Source: Lithodes maja
Taxonomy: Eukaryota > Arthropoda > Malacostraca > Decapoda > Lithodidae
Direction of reading: 5' to 3'
Length of the DNA stretch: 64,000 bases
NCBI GenBank assembly: GCA_037953745.1
Contig: JBAKBP010001406.1
Span: 62,001 to 126,000, forward strand
The translations under genes and the position numbers were made by a program. This document shows, piece after piece, positions 32,593-45,328 of the stretch. The stretch's first letter is position 1, and each line of letters opens with the position of its first letter. Under the pieces are notes generated by a model that searched no databases, had not been told where the DNA came from, and worked only from the letters and a program-made list of their open reading frames with translations.

Positions 32593-34434
32593 CTATTGGC
32601 TGACGCCGTGATCCCCGAAGGGGTGGGCACAAACGAACCGCCCCCATGCACCTCTGTCCCCAGTCAGTCGACGCCCCTCCCTCCCACCAGCACCGCCTTC
32701 GTTCATATACTTCCTCACTCCATCCTTCCACCTCTCCTTCGGTCTACCTCTCCCTCTCTGTCCCTCCACCTCGCTCTCGTACACCCTCTTAGTCATTCTC
32801 TCGCTTTCCATACGTTCCATATGGGCGAACCATCTCAAGTTGTTCCTTTTCACACTTTCCAGCACATCTACCTCCACACCACACCTCCTTCTTACTTATT
32901 CATTAGTCTGTCTATCCCTCCATGTAACTCCGCACGCACTTCTTAAGTAATTTATTTCCACTGCTCTCACTCTTGGTCTGAGTCTCTCAACCAACGTCCA
33001 TGCTTCACTTCCGTAAGTCAGTGTCAGGATTACCACACTGTCATGCAAGGACTTCTTCACTTCAATACTGACCACCCTATTTCTTGTTACTGCTTTCAGC
33101 GTTCCTACAACCCTCTTCCCCTGGTGTACCCTCTCCCGCACTTCTTCATTCATAGTCCCATCTTTACTCAACACACTGCTCAGATACATAAAAGAGCTGA
33201 CGATCTCCATAGCCTGACCGTTCAGCTTCACCTCACACTCTGTGACTTCACCCCTTTCGAAGACCATAACCTTGCTCTTCCCCGCATTTACCTTCAAATT
33301 CTGTTTTCCGCACACTGTTCCAAACTCATTTACCAGACCCTGCAACTCCCATTCATTATCACTCATCAGAACTGTATCATCCGCAAACAGCAGTATAGGT
33401 AGCTTCCACTCATTTCCCTCCCTTTTCAGCGATACACCAACATCCACTGTTCTTGATAGTATTTCTTTCATGACTCCATCCATATATACAGTAAACAACC
33501 ACGGGGACATCACACACCCCTGTTTCAAACCAACATTCAGGTCAAAGAACTCGCTCTGCTCACTCTCCACATGTACCACCGCCTTTGCGCCCTCATACAT
33601 GCTCTTCACTGCTTTCAGCAACTTGCCATCTACTCCGTATCTTCTAAGTACTTTCCACAAACCTTCTCTATCCACTCTGTCATAGCCCTTCTCCAAGTCC
33701 ATAAAGGCAACATACACCTTTTGTTTCTTCTCCAGATATTTCTCCACAACACGATTCTAGGTAAAAATCTGATCTACACATCCTCTTCCCTTCCTAAATC
33801 CTCCCTGCTCGTCGCCTATCCATTTCTCCGTTCTCACTCTCACTCTCTCAATCACTACCCTACTGTATACCTTCCCTACTACGCTTAGAAGACATATTTC
33901 TTGGTGGTTACCACACACTTCTCTTTCCCCTTTTGCCTTATATAGGGGGACTATTATGCCAGTCTTCCAGTCATCGGGTGCACTTCCCTTCTCCCATGCT
34001 AGTTTGCACATTTGCCATACCCATTCGATCACTATCTCACCACCATACCTCAACATTTACCCACACACTCCCTCTGTTCCTGGTGCTTTCCCCAACTTCA
34101 CTCTTTTCATGGCTTCCCACACTTCTGACCTCCTGATCCCCACCTCCTCCTCCACTACTTCTCTTCTTCTCCCTCCCATACCATATCCAATTATGTTTGC
34201 TGGCTCTTCATTCCTTACATTTAGCAACTCATTGAAGTACTCCCTCCATCTTTCGACTCTCGCTTGCTTCTCGGCAAGCATTCTCCCATTCTTATCTTTC
34301 ACACCCTTACTGTTTCCCTTGCTACCTTCCCTAACTTTCTTGACTTCTTTCCAGAACAGTTTCTTACTCTCTCTCCATTTTACACTCAGATTCCTTCCAA
34401 ATTCCTCATCCACTCTTCTCTTACTTTCCTTCAC
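32593..34434 (-). pseudogene. R1 reverse transcriptase, split over several frames
   Basis: Pieces in order on the minus strand: 34057-34434 (linker, ends RVKLGKAPGTEGVCG), 33757-34056 (APDDWKTGIIVPLYKAKGE, GGFRKGRGCVDQIF), 32896-33747 (VAFMDLEKGYDRVDREGLWK, GLKQGCVMSPWLF, LLFADDTVLMSD with the FADD box, YGSEAWTL, VTWRDRQTNE) and 32593-32877 (RGRGRPKERWKDGVRKYM tail). The motif set is that of the RTE clade. The catalytic box is intact, but the frame breaks make the copy inactive. Confidence 0.9.
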
Positions 34435-34715
34435 TACTTCTCTTCACCACCCTCTTACTCTCCACGTACCTCGCTCGTCTCTGTCTCTCGAAATCTTCAT
34501 TCCCTCTACTGCACAATCTACTCTCTATATGCTTTCTTCTTTTCTTCCACAGCTATTTTTACCTCTGCTGTACCATGCTGTACCTTTCACTCCCCTCCCT
34601 CTTCTCCTCACTCCACACACCTCCTCACATGCTGCACAGATCTCTACCTTAAACACCTTGCTCATCTCTTCCACTTCCTCCATAACTTCCAGGTCGAACC
34701 CACTTAGTATTCTTT

Positions 34716-35582
34716 CTACTGCTCTCCTGTACTCTTCCCTGATTTCCTCCTCCTGTATCTCTCCACCCTCCTCACCATTCCACCTTCCTCTCGCCTCCCT
34801 CCAGCTCTCCTCACCCACTTCTTTTGTATGCTAACCTTAGCTACTACTACATAATGATCAGACAGACCACCTCCAATACCCCTATACACCCTAGCATCCA
34901 TCACAGATTTCTTCATTCGTTCAACCACACATACATAATCAATCAATGACTTTCGTTCCACCACTGTCTTATCCTTCATCGTCAACATCCGTTTCCACGT
35001 GTACCTGTGGATCATTCTGTGTCGGAAGAAGATGTTGGCTATCCACAGCCTCCTCCCCACACATACGTCCACAAGTGCACTACCATTCCCATTCACCTCT
35101 GATGCTACCCCCCACAGTCCCACCACTCCCTCAACTTTCCTATCACCCACCTTACCATTCATATCCCCAATCAGAAATATTCTTTCGTTCTTATCAAACT
35201 TCTCCAGGCACGCCTCCACATTCATCCAGAACTCCTCTTTCTTTATTTCAAGTGTATCCTCTGTTGGGGCATACACACACACAATTACCCATGTTTGTAT
35301 TCTTACTTTCATTCTCACCCACACAATCCTTGAACCCACAGTCCCATACTCTCTTACACATTCCTTCCATTTGTTACTTACAAACAAACATGCACGTTCT
35401 CTCGCTGTTCCTTCACTCACTCCAGCACACACACCCATTCCACACTCCCACTCTCTCACATCTGAACCTTTCCATTTGGTCTCTGTCATTCCACATACAT
35501 CCAGCCTGGCATTCACTAGCACTTCCAGAACCTCTCTCTCATTTGTACCATCATTCATGCCACTAACATTCCATGTAGCCAA
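34716..35582 (-). pseudogene. R1 apurinic endonuclease domain
   Basis: A 288-codon frame with the endonuclease motifs in order: ATWNVSGM, MTETKWKG, VYAPTED, LIGDMNGKVG, RKSLIDYV and GLSDHYVVV. All catalytic landmarks look present, so only the downstream frame breaks disable this copy. A further 98-codon piece in another frame (34525-34818) continues the linker. Confidence 0.88.
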
Positions 35583-35775
35583 TCTCAGAATGTTCGAATG
35601 AATGTGCTTAGTCGGTCGTGGTTCGTCAACATAGGGTCCGTCCGCATCCGAGGCTGTTCGCTTGTTTTTCCTTGCTTAGGTATTTTTCCCGGGTGGGGGT
35701 CGCAAGCCCACCGACCCAACCTATTTAGTCGCCTCTTACGACACGCAGAAGGTATGTGGGGCATATTTTATTCCC

Positions 35776-37469
35776 TTACCCCCATGTACATTGCACGTTT
35801 TACTTTCATTCCAATATTTTGCGTCTTCCACATACTTCCTATTTTTCCGAAAACCTTCCTTCCTTCACACACTCTCTGTTTTACCTCCATTTCCATACCT
35901 CCACCCCTGCTTATCGTTCCTCCTAGATATTTAAGACACTCTACTTGTTCCAATATTTCCCCATCCAGCCTCACATCTAGATTTACCCTACGATCACCCC
36001 TATTACACAAAATTACTTAACTTTTATTGACGTTGACCTTCAGTTTCCTCCTCCCATAAACCACACCAAACTCTTTAACTACCCGCTGCAGTTTCTCCTC
36101 AGAATCCGCCACCAACGCTGTGTCATCAGCGAACAGCAACTGATTCAACTCCCAATCTCTACCATTCCTTCCTTCTAAACCCAATCCTCTTCCCATATTT
36201 ATCATTTTCACCTCCCTCACTACACCATCCATAAACATAATAAACAGCCATGTTGACATTACACAACCCTGTCGCAAACCTACATTTACCTGAAACCATT
36301 CACTCAACTCACCATTTCCTACTCTAACACACGCTCTGCTCCCTTCATAAAAACTCTTAACTGCTTCTAACAAATTTCCTCCAATTTCATAAATCCTTAA
36401 CACCTTCCACATTGCTTCATGATCCACACAATCATACACTTTTTCAAATCCATAAAAACCCAAAATATCTCCTTATGCTTCTCTAAATACTTCTCGCATA
36501 ACTGTCTTTGCAAAAATCGGATCCACGCACCCTCTTCCTCTCCTAAAACTGCACTGTTCTTCTCCTATTGCAACTTCCGTACACTTTATTATCCTCTCTA
36601 TCAACACCCTGCCATACAGTTTTCCAACCACTGATAATAAACTATTACCTCTGTAACTTGAACACTCCTGCCGATCTCCCTTCCCCTTGTACAATGACAA
36701 AATACATGCACTCTTCCAGTCTATTGGTACTATTGACACAACAAAGCACACATTGAAAAGTCTCACCAACCAATCTATTATCACATCTTCACCCTTCTAT
36801 ATACACTCCCCAGCAATGCCATCCAAACCTTCTGCTTTTCGCGCTCTAATTTGGCCTGGGTAACCTATCTCCATCAACCACTGCTTTAATCACTGCTTCT
36901 CTTCCATCTCTTGTATTTAGCAAATATTCAAAATACTCAGCATATCTTTTCCTAACTTCAGCTCCTTCCACTAGTAATTCTCCATTTGCATCTTTCGGTG
37001 ACTCTTCCCTCTTTTGTCCTCCTTTCCTTACTCTATTTACCTTATTCCAGAACATCTTCTTTCGTTCTTCAAAGTTCTCACTCAACCTTTGACCCCACCT
37101 TTCGTTTGCATCTTTTTTCGCTTCTCTAATTTCCCTTTTTGCCTCTCTCCTTTTCTCATTGTACCTCTCCCATACCTCAACACTACCATTCTGTAAAACC
37201 CTCTCAAAACACAGTTCTCCTCAACTGCCTTTCTCACCGTATCATTCCACCACTCACTCCCCTTCCTGAAACCTCTGCCTCTTACTTTCCTTTTACCGCA
37301 TACTACCTTTGCACTTGTTCTCACTCCTTCCTTAAACTGTTGCCATTCAACCTCTACTTCTCTCTCTTCCATCTCTCTCACTTCCAGCCACTTTTCAATT
37401 AGTCTTTCCTTATACTCCCTCTCTATTGTACTCTTCTCTAACTCACTAACTTGTATTACCTCTCTTACT
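35776..37469 (-). pseudogene. RTE LINE R2: RT part, 3' truncated
   Basis: Minus-strand pieces: 37082-37381 and 36846-37085 (linker; FEERKKMFWNKVNRVRKG), 36473-36784 (IDWKSACILSLYKGKGDR), 36017-36463 (GLRQGCVMSTWLF, LLFADDTALVAD with the FADD box) and 35768-36010 (VECLKYLGGTIS). Homology stops near 35776 at the R1 5' end. R2 belongs to the same clade as R1 but is a distinct family. The upstream part is at 39204-40360, beyond a solo LTR. Confidence 0.88.
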
Positions 37470-39203
37470 TGTGATGTCTACCAGCATTGGCAGAATCGCC
37501 TCTCGTTAGCCACTAGCACTCGCCAGGGACATCGAAATGAGCTACAGTTATCAGAGAATGTTGTTCTTTCTTTCCTAGTAATCGCATTGTCACAGACAGT
37601 CCAGTGGTGGTCTTTGTTTTCGTCTGTGACAACGGGTTACATTTTATATCAACAATAGTGATAATAGTACCAGCGTGGGAATGAGAAAGACTTTCATAGC
37701 GAGGAGGTAGTGTCTGGCTGTGTCCTGTGGCGCCTGCTGTCTTGTGACGTCTCGGCCCGTGATTGGCCGATCATCGCGCCTTTGCGGGCTCCTGTGTAAC
37801 TAACCTCCTCCATGAGGGTCCCCAGGAGCTGTCCTCGTCAGGACAGGCTTGGCGCGCGTGCTTCTAACATCCCCTTGCATACTCTCTCCCGATCACCCCC
37901 TTTACCACTGTTTCTCTCACTCGATTCTCTCTTTCCATACTCTAACCTTTATTAACTGCACAACACTCCCCTTGGGTTCTGCATACGGTTTTCATAGCCG
38001 GCCCATTGTATTGCATGCACCGTCCTCAGAGATATTTACATGTACTTAGAATAGGTCTGAGGGTTCTTAGCTAGTATAGGTTAAGAACTTTGTGTGTCTC
38101 CATTATTGATTTAGTGTTTCTGCTCTTTTATTTAATGCTAGACTGGGATAAGGTAACTGTAGTCGTTGTCTCCGATGTGTGTACGGTTTGCCTATACCTA
38201 CACGACTTCGACCGGTCCTGTGGTAGTTGGGGTTGTCTTTTCGGTTGCATCCTTTGCGACTGCATCATTGTGTTGACTAAGGGTTTTGGCCTGTACCAGT
38301 TCCACACTTTGCTGCCTCTTTGCTTGTCTTTAGAGGGTCACCAGGATAGAACCAGATACTTGTGATCTGGATCTATCAAGAGAACACCCTAGTCAATTAA
38401 CGTAACTAAAAGGATGCAGTCTTAAGGACATCGCTAGGCTACGAGCCTGTCTTGCTCAACCCCAGTTCCTTACCTAGAGTATCTCAGCTAGACATTATTA
38501 ATCGAGTAGACACTTGTTAGTATTTAATATAAGCTCTTTGATATGTGCGCATTATTATTCACAGCATTTATTAGTCTAGGTTGTTGCTGAGCTGCACAAC
38601 CATAGCAGACTGTTTCGTTGATGAGGAAGTACTTCTTTTAGTGTCGAGCATTGCTACCGTTGCGCATTTATAGTATTCTCGTGTCAGTTAACATTATATG
38701 TCCTATCTTTTAGTGTATTCGATTTACACGTGTGGTGTCCTGCCTCCTGCCTTTATATAGTTTAAGATACGAGCATCTTATGAGCATCAGACTTTCTTCA
38801 GAAGTTTCCAGGTCTATGCTGTAGGACTATACTTCACTTTCTTTCAGATAGGAGTGAAGAGTTTATTGTTGTTTAGAGTAACTGTATTGAAGCATCTTTT
38901 TATTGTATTAAATCTTGCAGTGCTTTAATTGATCTTTCCATAGATTCCTTTTTATGCATTTTAACGTAACTTGCATCTTGTTTGTTATCAGGCTATACCA
39001 GTGTGGGTTAGCCTGAAGTAGAGTACATTTATGCCCAGTTAAGGATACCCCACTATCGCAGATTAACTCTGGAGGGTATAGGTGTTTTTGTTCGCCGGCA
39101 TATATGTTCGAGGGTTTGGATCTAGCGTACCGTTGTTGCATAGTGCCTATTACTAGTCCAATCATTAAGTGCTCTTGTTTTATTCGTAGTCCCGGTCGTA
39201 ACA
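37470..39203 (+). mobile_element. Solo LTR, 1734 bp, inside R2
   Basis: It starts TGTGATG and ends GGTCGTAACA. A 4-bp target duplication TACT flanks it (37466-37469 and 39204-39207). Removing the LTR and one TACT makes the R2 reading frame continuous (RDKREV joins REVIQVSELE). The last 230 bp closely resemble the LTR fragment of Gypsy3 (57145-57450), so it belongs to that family. No internal region remains, consistent with LTR-LTR recombination. Confidence 0.93.
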
Positions 39204-40360
39204 TACTTCACGCTTGTCTCTCATTCTCCTGTAACTCCTAACTCTTAGCATTCCCTCCACCAGGTAATGATCCAACATATCCTCTGCCTCACCTCTCAGC
39301 AGATTCACATCCAGCAGTCTACACAATCTTTCCCTTATCACCAGCACATAATCCATCAACGCCCTCTCTACAATATATCCCCTTACAAATCTATGCCATG
39401 TATACCTGTGTATATGCCTTTTTTTTAAAGAACGTATTACCTACACTCAATCTGCACTCTCCACATACATTTTTCAGTCTTTCTCCACTCTCGTTTGCAC
39501 CATCCACACCAAAACTACTGATGACTCCCTCAACAGGCTCATTTCCTATCCTAGCATTTACTGTAGGTCCCTTAAAACTATAACATTTTCATATTCATCA
39601 AACCATTCTAAACAATCTCTCAAATCCTCCCAAAACCCCTCCACCTCGTCTAACTTTCTTTCACTTCCTGGTCCATAAGCACTTACAAAAACCCACCTTT
39701 CACCCTTAAACCGCATTTGCACCCACATTAGCCTTGATGACACCTCTTTCCACTCTTTTGTCAATTCTCTCAACTCCTCCTTCACAATAATAGCCACTCC
39801 CTCTTTCCCACAGACTCTCTCATCTACTCTAGACTTTCTACCTATCACGTTTCCAAAATCCACTTCTCCCTCTCCTTTCATCTTTGTTTCATTCAGTGCA
39901 AGTACATCATACTTCCTTCTTTCAAATAACCTTCCAATATCCTCTCGCTTCTCATTCGTAATATATCCTTGCACATTTAAAGCTCCTATTCTTAGGGTCC
40001 GGGACCACGAACGCATTCCCTCGCCCCTATCTCTGCCTCGTTTTTTTGGTAAATTTACTTAAGGGGAGAAGGATACCAGGCACCCGCCCCGATCCCCTTT
40101 AGCCGACTTCGTCTCACAGGAGAAAAGCGGTGGTGGAAATTTCTCACCCCTCCACCACAGAGGAGGCATCTGCACCAGAAAGTGGTTGCTGCATCCCTAC
40201 GCCATTTGAAAAAAAAATAGAGATGCAGAGGGAGAAAAAGATAGAAGGGTCTATGGGAAATAGAGGGCACCAACCCTCACTCTGACAAAGGGTCAGCCCA
40301 CCACAAGAGGTAGGAGGTAGAAATATTTTCCCGCAGCAGCTATTAACTTGGGTCGTAAGG
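39204..40360 (-). pseudogene. RTE LINE R2: endonuclease and 5' UTR
   Basis: 39558-40016 reads RIGALNVQGYITNEKRED, ALNETKMKG and VFVSAYGPGSE, then is cut by a stop where GDLN would be expected. 39204-39560 continues the domain on the minus strand with RYTWHRFVRGYIVERALMDY and the last endonuclease motif. 40017-40360 is the 5' UTR, ending with TTACGACCCAAG next to a poly-G run. The frame is broken at least once in the endonuclease. Confidence 0.87.
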
Positions 40361-41129
40361 GCCCGGGGGGGGGGGGGGGGGGAGTTATTTCTTTAGTGCT
40401 GCACTGAATATTCACACCAAGCTCAAACCTATCAAACCTATGTTGTCCCTAAAGATGGCGTAGAAATTATCCGTTAAAATAAGCAGACATTTATTTTGTT
40501 TTTGGCATACATTTTCACGATGATAGGTTTGATAATGTGTTTACCTGAATATTATAGAATACCCTTTCCTCGTTTTATGTACATATGAAAAATAAATTGT
40601 ATAGAAAGTAACTTTCATAGTATACAACCGGTCGAGACTGAAGCAGGCATATTCTAAAAGCGAAACATCATCATTATAGGATATTTATACAAAATCCAAT
40701 ATTTATGATAGAATATTTCTGAAAGAACCATTGAAAAGGGTGGACACATACTTGTTATTTCATATTACAAAAATGTATTATGTGAGTTTCCGAAATATAT
40801 TTAGTTTAATTGCGAAAAATCAAGATTTTGTTTGTGACACATTCTTGTTATTCATTTTTGACGATAATCAGTAGAGGTTTAATGGTCTCTCTTTCAGTAT
40901 TATTGTAGTGCTGCCTTCCTTATAATCTTCTGTTGCATAGTAAAGTACGGTTAAGCCGATAATTATGGGTGAATAACAAGCAATACTAAACATTTAATGG
41001 AGGGCACCATCGAGGATCTGCCGAGATACAAGATTTATTTAATGGAGAAATATATATATATAATGCAATAAGCGAGAGGCCGGGTTAATGGCGCGGTTCG
41101 TAATAAATAGTGAAAAATATATAGTGGTT
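40361..41129. other. No gene recognised; poly-G run
   Basis: It begins with 18 G (40365-40382). The rest is AT-rich with no supportable ORF. Confidence 0.45.
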
Positions 41130-42342
41130 TGGATGTTTTTTTGATATTTTTCTATGTCAGTGAGGGAAAAAAAAGGCAAAACTGCCTGTAGCGATTGCCT
41201 CCCCCAGAGTTGAAAGAGTGACAGGGCCAAAATCAAGGGATGTTCGAGCCAAAATGCCTGGACAAACGGAGTTTGAAGCAATTTAAGTCATAGGAAGAGG
41301 GAAAGACTGATTCGGGGAGAGTTCCAGAGCTCAGATGTTGAATAGAAGAAAGATTGATAATAACGTTTCACTCTTGGGTTGGAGATCTGCACAGAGTTGG
41401 GGTGGGATTGTGTTATAAGACGGATGCTACATGCTCTACGAAGGTGGGGGGGGGGGTATACACTGAGAGTGCTCTGAGGAACACTGATCATTATAATAGC
41501 GGTAGAATAGTGAGAGAGATGCGACAGTGCAGCGAAGAGAGAGCGACTGCAGAGAATTGGTAAGTGGACATTAGTTAATGATACGGAAAGCTATCTTTTC
41601 TATTTTGTCTAGAAGTGCTGTGTGAGAGGATCCTCCCACCACGTGTGAACAATACTCAATACATGGACGCACTGTTCCCCTGTACAGAGCAAGAAGCTGC
41701 GAAGGGGTAAAGAATCCCTGGAGGCGGTTGAGTACACCCAGCTTCTGGGATGCTGTTTTAGCAAGAGCGGTAAATATGATCTTTCCAAGAGAGATCAGAA
41801 GAAAAGGAGACACCAAGAACATTAAGAGAAGATGAAGGATTCATTTGTATGTTGTTGAAAATTATATCATAGTTTTCTGGAAGGGGGCGACGAGTAGACC
41901 GATGGAGAAATTGAGTGTTGGCAGCATTGAAAGTAACAAGGTTCTCTCTGCCCCAGTTAGAAATAGTAGAGATATCAGAATATAGGTCTTTTATGGCCTC
42001 CTTCGTGAGTTTTGGAGTTCCTGCTGTGAGTGGTTATGAGGAAGGCTAGTTGAATAGTGTAATGTAGAATCGTCAGCATATGAGTGAATGGGGCTGGAGG
42101 TATAGTTGAAAAGATTGGTAATGAATAATAGGAAAAGACTTGGAGATAGGACAGAACCCTGGGGAACATAGGAGTTGATAGGATGAGGAAGTGAACGGTG
42201 GCCGTTCACAACCGCAGCTATGGAACGGCCGGAAAAGAAATTGGAGACAAAGGCACAGATGGAGAGATGGAAACCGAAGGAAGGTTGTTTGGAAATAGGG
42301 AATTTGTGCCAGACTCTATCGAAGGCCTTCGATATGTCTAGG
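41130..42342 (-). pseudogene. L-family LINE (L5), 3' half
   Basis: On the minus strand: PQGSVLSPSLFLLFITNLF and HSYADDSTLHYS (the YADD box, 41991-42209), then ALYRGTVRPCIEYCSHVVGG with LLDKIEKIAFRIIN (41571-41822), then the shared 3' UTR. It is 5' truncated near 42342, just upstream of RT domain text that L4 retains. Frame changes make it inactive. Confidence 0.88.
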
Positions 42343-42414
42343 CAGTTTCATATAAAATGTATTCGATATGATTGATCACTCTTCTTCATTCTATTTGTGG
42401 TACTATTTGTGGTA

Positions 42415-42894
42415 TTAGGGGAGGTGTGGTGGAGTGGTCATGCCACTGGATTGGTAATCCAATGGACCCGGGTTCAAATCCCGATATGTCAATGGGAAGA
42501 TATTATTGGGATTGAATTTGTGCTGTACCTAGTATCAGTGCATTACCACAAAGCCCACCGAAATGCCAAAAATATACCCTCATTGTTCCCTGATTAAATA
42601 ACACTGTATGAATATTCCCATATTCAAAATATGTTACAGGGGGACAATGCCTAGTGAGTTCACTGCTCAATAGGTGGCGTTCTGAGAGTGAGGGTCTGAG
42701 TCTGGAGGGTGAGACGGTGAAGCACTTGAACGAAGCAACCAGCCGCTTCAGAGATGGAGCTGCTTCGAGCCATGATAGATGCTTCACATGTCTCACTCCC
42801 CAGACTGGAACAAGACCTCACGGGCTTCACCGTGTTGAGCGGTGGAATGTACAGGCTCTCAGCCTATGCCCGAGAGGGAGTAGTTGGAATATAG

Positions 42895-42920
<26 letters not shown>
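42415..42920 (+). mobile_element. tRNA-headed SINE with poly-A tail (copy 2)
   Basis: A tRNA-like head (42421-42497) is followed by a body and then the block shared with 18986-19250 (CTGCTTCGAGCC through TGCCCGAGAGGGAGTAGTTG), ending in about 24 A. The whole could be one ~500-bp SINE, copy 1 being 5' truncated; alternatively two elements are adjacent. Confidence 0.65.
42421..42497 (+). tRNA. tRNA-Thr(GGT)-like head of the SINE
   Basis: A D-arm-like GTGGAGTGGTCATGCC, an anticodon loop TTGGTAA in a TGGAT/TCCAA stem, and a B-box GGTTCAAATCCC at normal spacing. The acceptor stem does not pair, so it acts at most as an internal pol III promoter. Confidence 0.65.
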
Positions 42921-42925
<5 letters not shown>

Positions 42926-43197
42926 TTTGAAAACTAATTTTACTATAAACAATTTTCCCAGCTGGAGGAAATGTTGCTGGCAGGGAAACTGGGTCAAGCT
43001 GAGATGAAGATGAAGAGGTTCGACATGTCTCGATTCTGGAAAATAAATTACGACCAGATTCCGAATCACACGTGAGTTTTATTTAATAATTGTTTGTAAG
43101 AGTTATCAATATATTTGTTACTATTCTCTTCTGTTAGGTATGTTTCTTCGGACAATGTTACCATTTTGACCAAAATGAAGCACCTTGATATTTGTGC

Positions 43198-43201
<4 letters not shown>

Positions 43202-43260
<59 letters not shown>

Positions 43261-43277
43261 TATATATATATATATAT
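43202..43277. repeat. (TA)n microsatellite abutting the Gypsy1 5' LTR
   Basis: Long TA runs interrupted once by ACACAG. The LTR starts directly after it at 43278. Confidence 0.95.
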
Positions 43278-45085
43278 TGTGACGCACCCAGTGCGTGGCA
43301 ACGTAACCTGATTGTACTCCTTGGTACTCCACTGTACCACCACGGTACCACGCTGTACCATGCTGGCTGCTTATATTGAGTGTGACAACGTATAACTATG
43401 TTCTTTGTATCTCTGCAAAGGTCTCGTCATTTGCTAACCAGTGGTGGGTTTTGTTTTAAGCCATGTCGAGACCTTCCATTTAATATGTAGTATCAATAGA
43501 GAAGTTGATAGGTGAGATGATAGGAATTCAGAGAGAGAGAGTGAGTTAGACTTCAGAGCGAGAGGGTAGCGGTGCGCCACGCTGCCGGGGGGGTGGTTGC
43601 CAGACGTATGGACCGGTTGGCAGCCCTGCGCTTATAGCTGGGTGCGACAGGGTTGGTAGTACATTGCCGCCTGCCTATGCTGTCTGGGCTGCCCATGTTG
43701 TCGTACAGCACATTGCCTGGAGGCTCGCTGTGTGCTCTATGACCAGGTTGCCTAGAACCTTTGAGATTCTAACATCCCTTGCCCTCTCTCCCAATTTCTC
43801 ACGGTTGCACTCTTTCTCTCTGACGACATTACTCTCATTTCATTCTTCTCTCTATTTAAATGCATACCCTTCCCTTGAGGTCCTAAAGGAGTTTCAGCAC
43901 TCACCTCTCGTATTACTCTTAGGACAAGCATATATTTACATGTATTAGATTTAAGGGGTTAATGTGAACAGCGATCTTCTTGATGAGGATAGTTGGTGAA
44001 CGTTCTACATGTTCACGAGTTATATGCCCAGCTCATCATCCAATTTGTGACTAGACTAGTGCCATGTGTAAGAGCCCGACCATGCCCAGGAGTTGTCTGT
44101 AGAGGGGCGAGGACTTAGCCTTGATTTGCCTACCGAGCCAGGAGCGAGTGTAGTACCAGAGACTACAGCTCGCTCGTAGTGCCGGTATAGTAGAGTAACG
44201 TAATTTATCTGTCCTTGTGTTCTCTGCAGTCTTTTCCTGGGTTCTCGCTTTCGGTGCTGGGACTCGTTGTTCCTGTGACTTGGCCTGCTAGCTAGAACAC
44301 ATGGGGATGATGAGTGGGTGATATCTTTATTTTACTATGCATTGCAGCTCTCTTTAAGTTTATGTATGTAACACTTTACAGTACACATTACTCACACACA
44401 AGACAACACTATTAATACTTTCATGTATCAATTAACTGCACTGTCGTTTTGCTGCTGTGTCCGGAGTTCTGTTGCGTAGGGCGCATACGGACTCAGAGGG
44501 GAGACAGAGTGAGAGAAGCGAAGTAGCCTATGCGGTAGTAGGCTACCGGCGCAGTACTGTTGCCTGCAACCTTTTAGTTATTCCAAGTATAGATTCATTA
44601 TTACAATAAGTGACTACTATTTATGTTCCTTCCATGTGTATTATTAGGTATCTACTGGATCATGAACATCTTGTATGCTACATGCTAGTGCATGTTAGTA
44701 GGGGACAGTTATTCTAGTGCACGCGCTTTCAAATAGGCGTGTACATTTGTCATTTAGCATTTCACTGTCATACCTTTAGCCTGCTTCTATTCTACATTAT
44801 TAGAGGCTTAATATTAACGTAGTTTCTTGAGTATTGCATTTCTTTAGTAATAACGTAACCTATAAATGTCTGAGGGAGTTTAGCCTCATAGCCTACCCCT
44901 GTTGTACACTTTCGCCGAGTTAAGGTACCTCGTTACCATAGACGATAACTCTGTAGGGCGTTGGTGCTTTTGTTGTCTGGAGCATATAGTATTTGGGACT
45001 GGAATCGAGCGTGTCGTTGTCACATAAGCCATTTCTGTCCTACGATCAAGAATCCCGAATATGTATTGCCGATCCAGCCGTAACA
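43278..45085 (+). repeat. Gypsy1 5' LTR
   Basis: Starts TGTGACGC and ends GCCGTAACA. Matches 50709-52516 over its whole length. ORFs inside (for example 43664-43948) recur in both LTRs and are not genes. Confidence 0.97.
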
Positions 45086-45088
45086 AAA

Positions 45089-45106
45089 TGGCGACCTTGC
45101 ACAAGA
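45089..45106 (+). promoter_or_regulatory. Gypsy1 primer binding site
   Basis: TGGCGACCTTGCACAAGA begins 3 bases after the LTR. TGGCGACCTT also follows the LTR in Gypsy2 (minus strand, from 53877) and Gypsy3 (57453), so the three relatives share the primer site start. The tRNA used cannot be named from this alone. Confidence 0.8.
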
Positions 45107-45328
45107 TTCAGTAGTATCCTATCACATGTTTTTTGGAGAACTATTCTATGCTACCTAGTAGAGCTGGCTAGAATTTTCTTGCATATTGGAGGAATTTTTA
45201 TTGTGTCATTATTGTATTGGTGGACTTGCAGATTGTTTCGTTGGGGGTGTCTAGAGTAGAGTCATTCAAGCATCTTTAACATTTTGTGAGTCGAGACTGC
45301 AATTAGTAATAAGCACTTCTTTTTTTTT

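Larger units (their letters stand above)
32576..35775 (-). mobile_element. RTE-type LINE R1, nearly full length but broken
   Basis: The copy has endonuclease (34716-35582), linker, RT and a C-terminal tail ending near 32593, then a (GATA)n-like 3' tail. The 5' UTR extends to about 35775 and includes a GTCGTAAGAGGCGACTAAA motif. Frame changes occur near 34720, 34500, 34056 and 33750 and between 32896 and 32877. It lies head to tail with R2, whose truncated 3' end abuts R1's 5' end. Confidence 0.88.

Noticed and set aside
33956..34834. Long 292-aa plus-strand ORF
   Set aside because: Antisense shadow of the R1 LINE; composition is Ser/Leu/Pro-rich as expected from the reverse of a purine-rich coding strand.
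34946..35601. Plus-strand ORFs of about 200 aa
   Set aside because: Antisense of the R1 endonuclease domain.
43664..43948. 94-aa ORF repeated at 51095-51379
   Set aside because: It lies within both Gypsy1 LTRs; identical copies reflect the LTR, and no protein features are seen.
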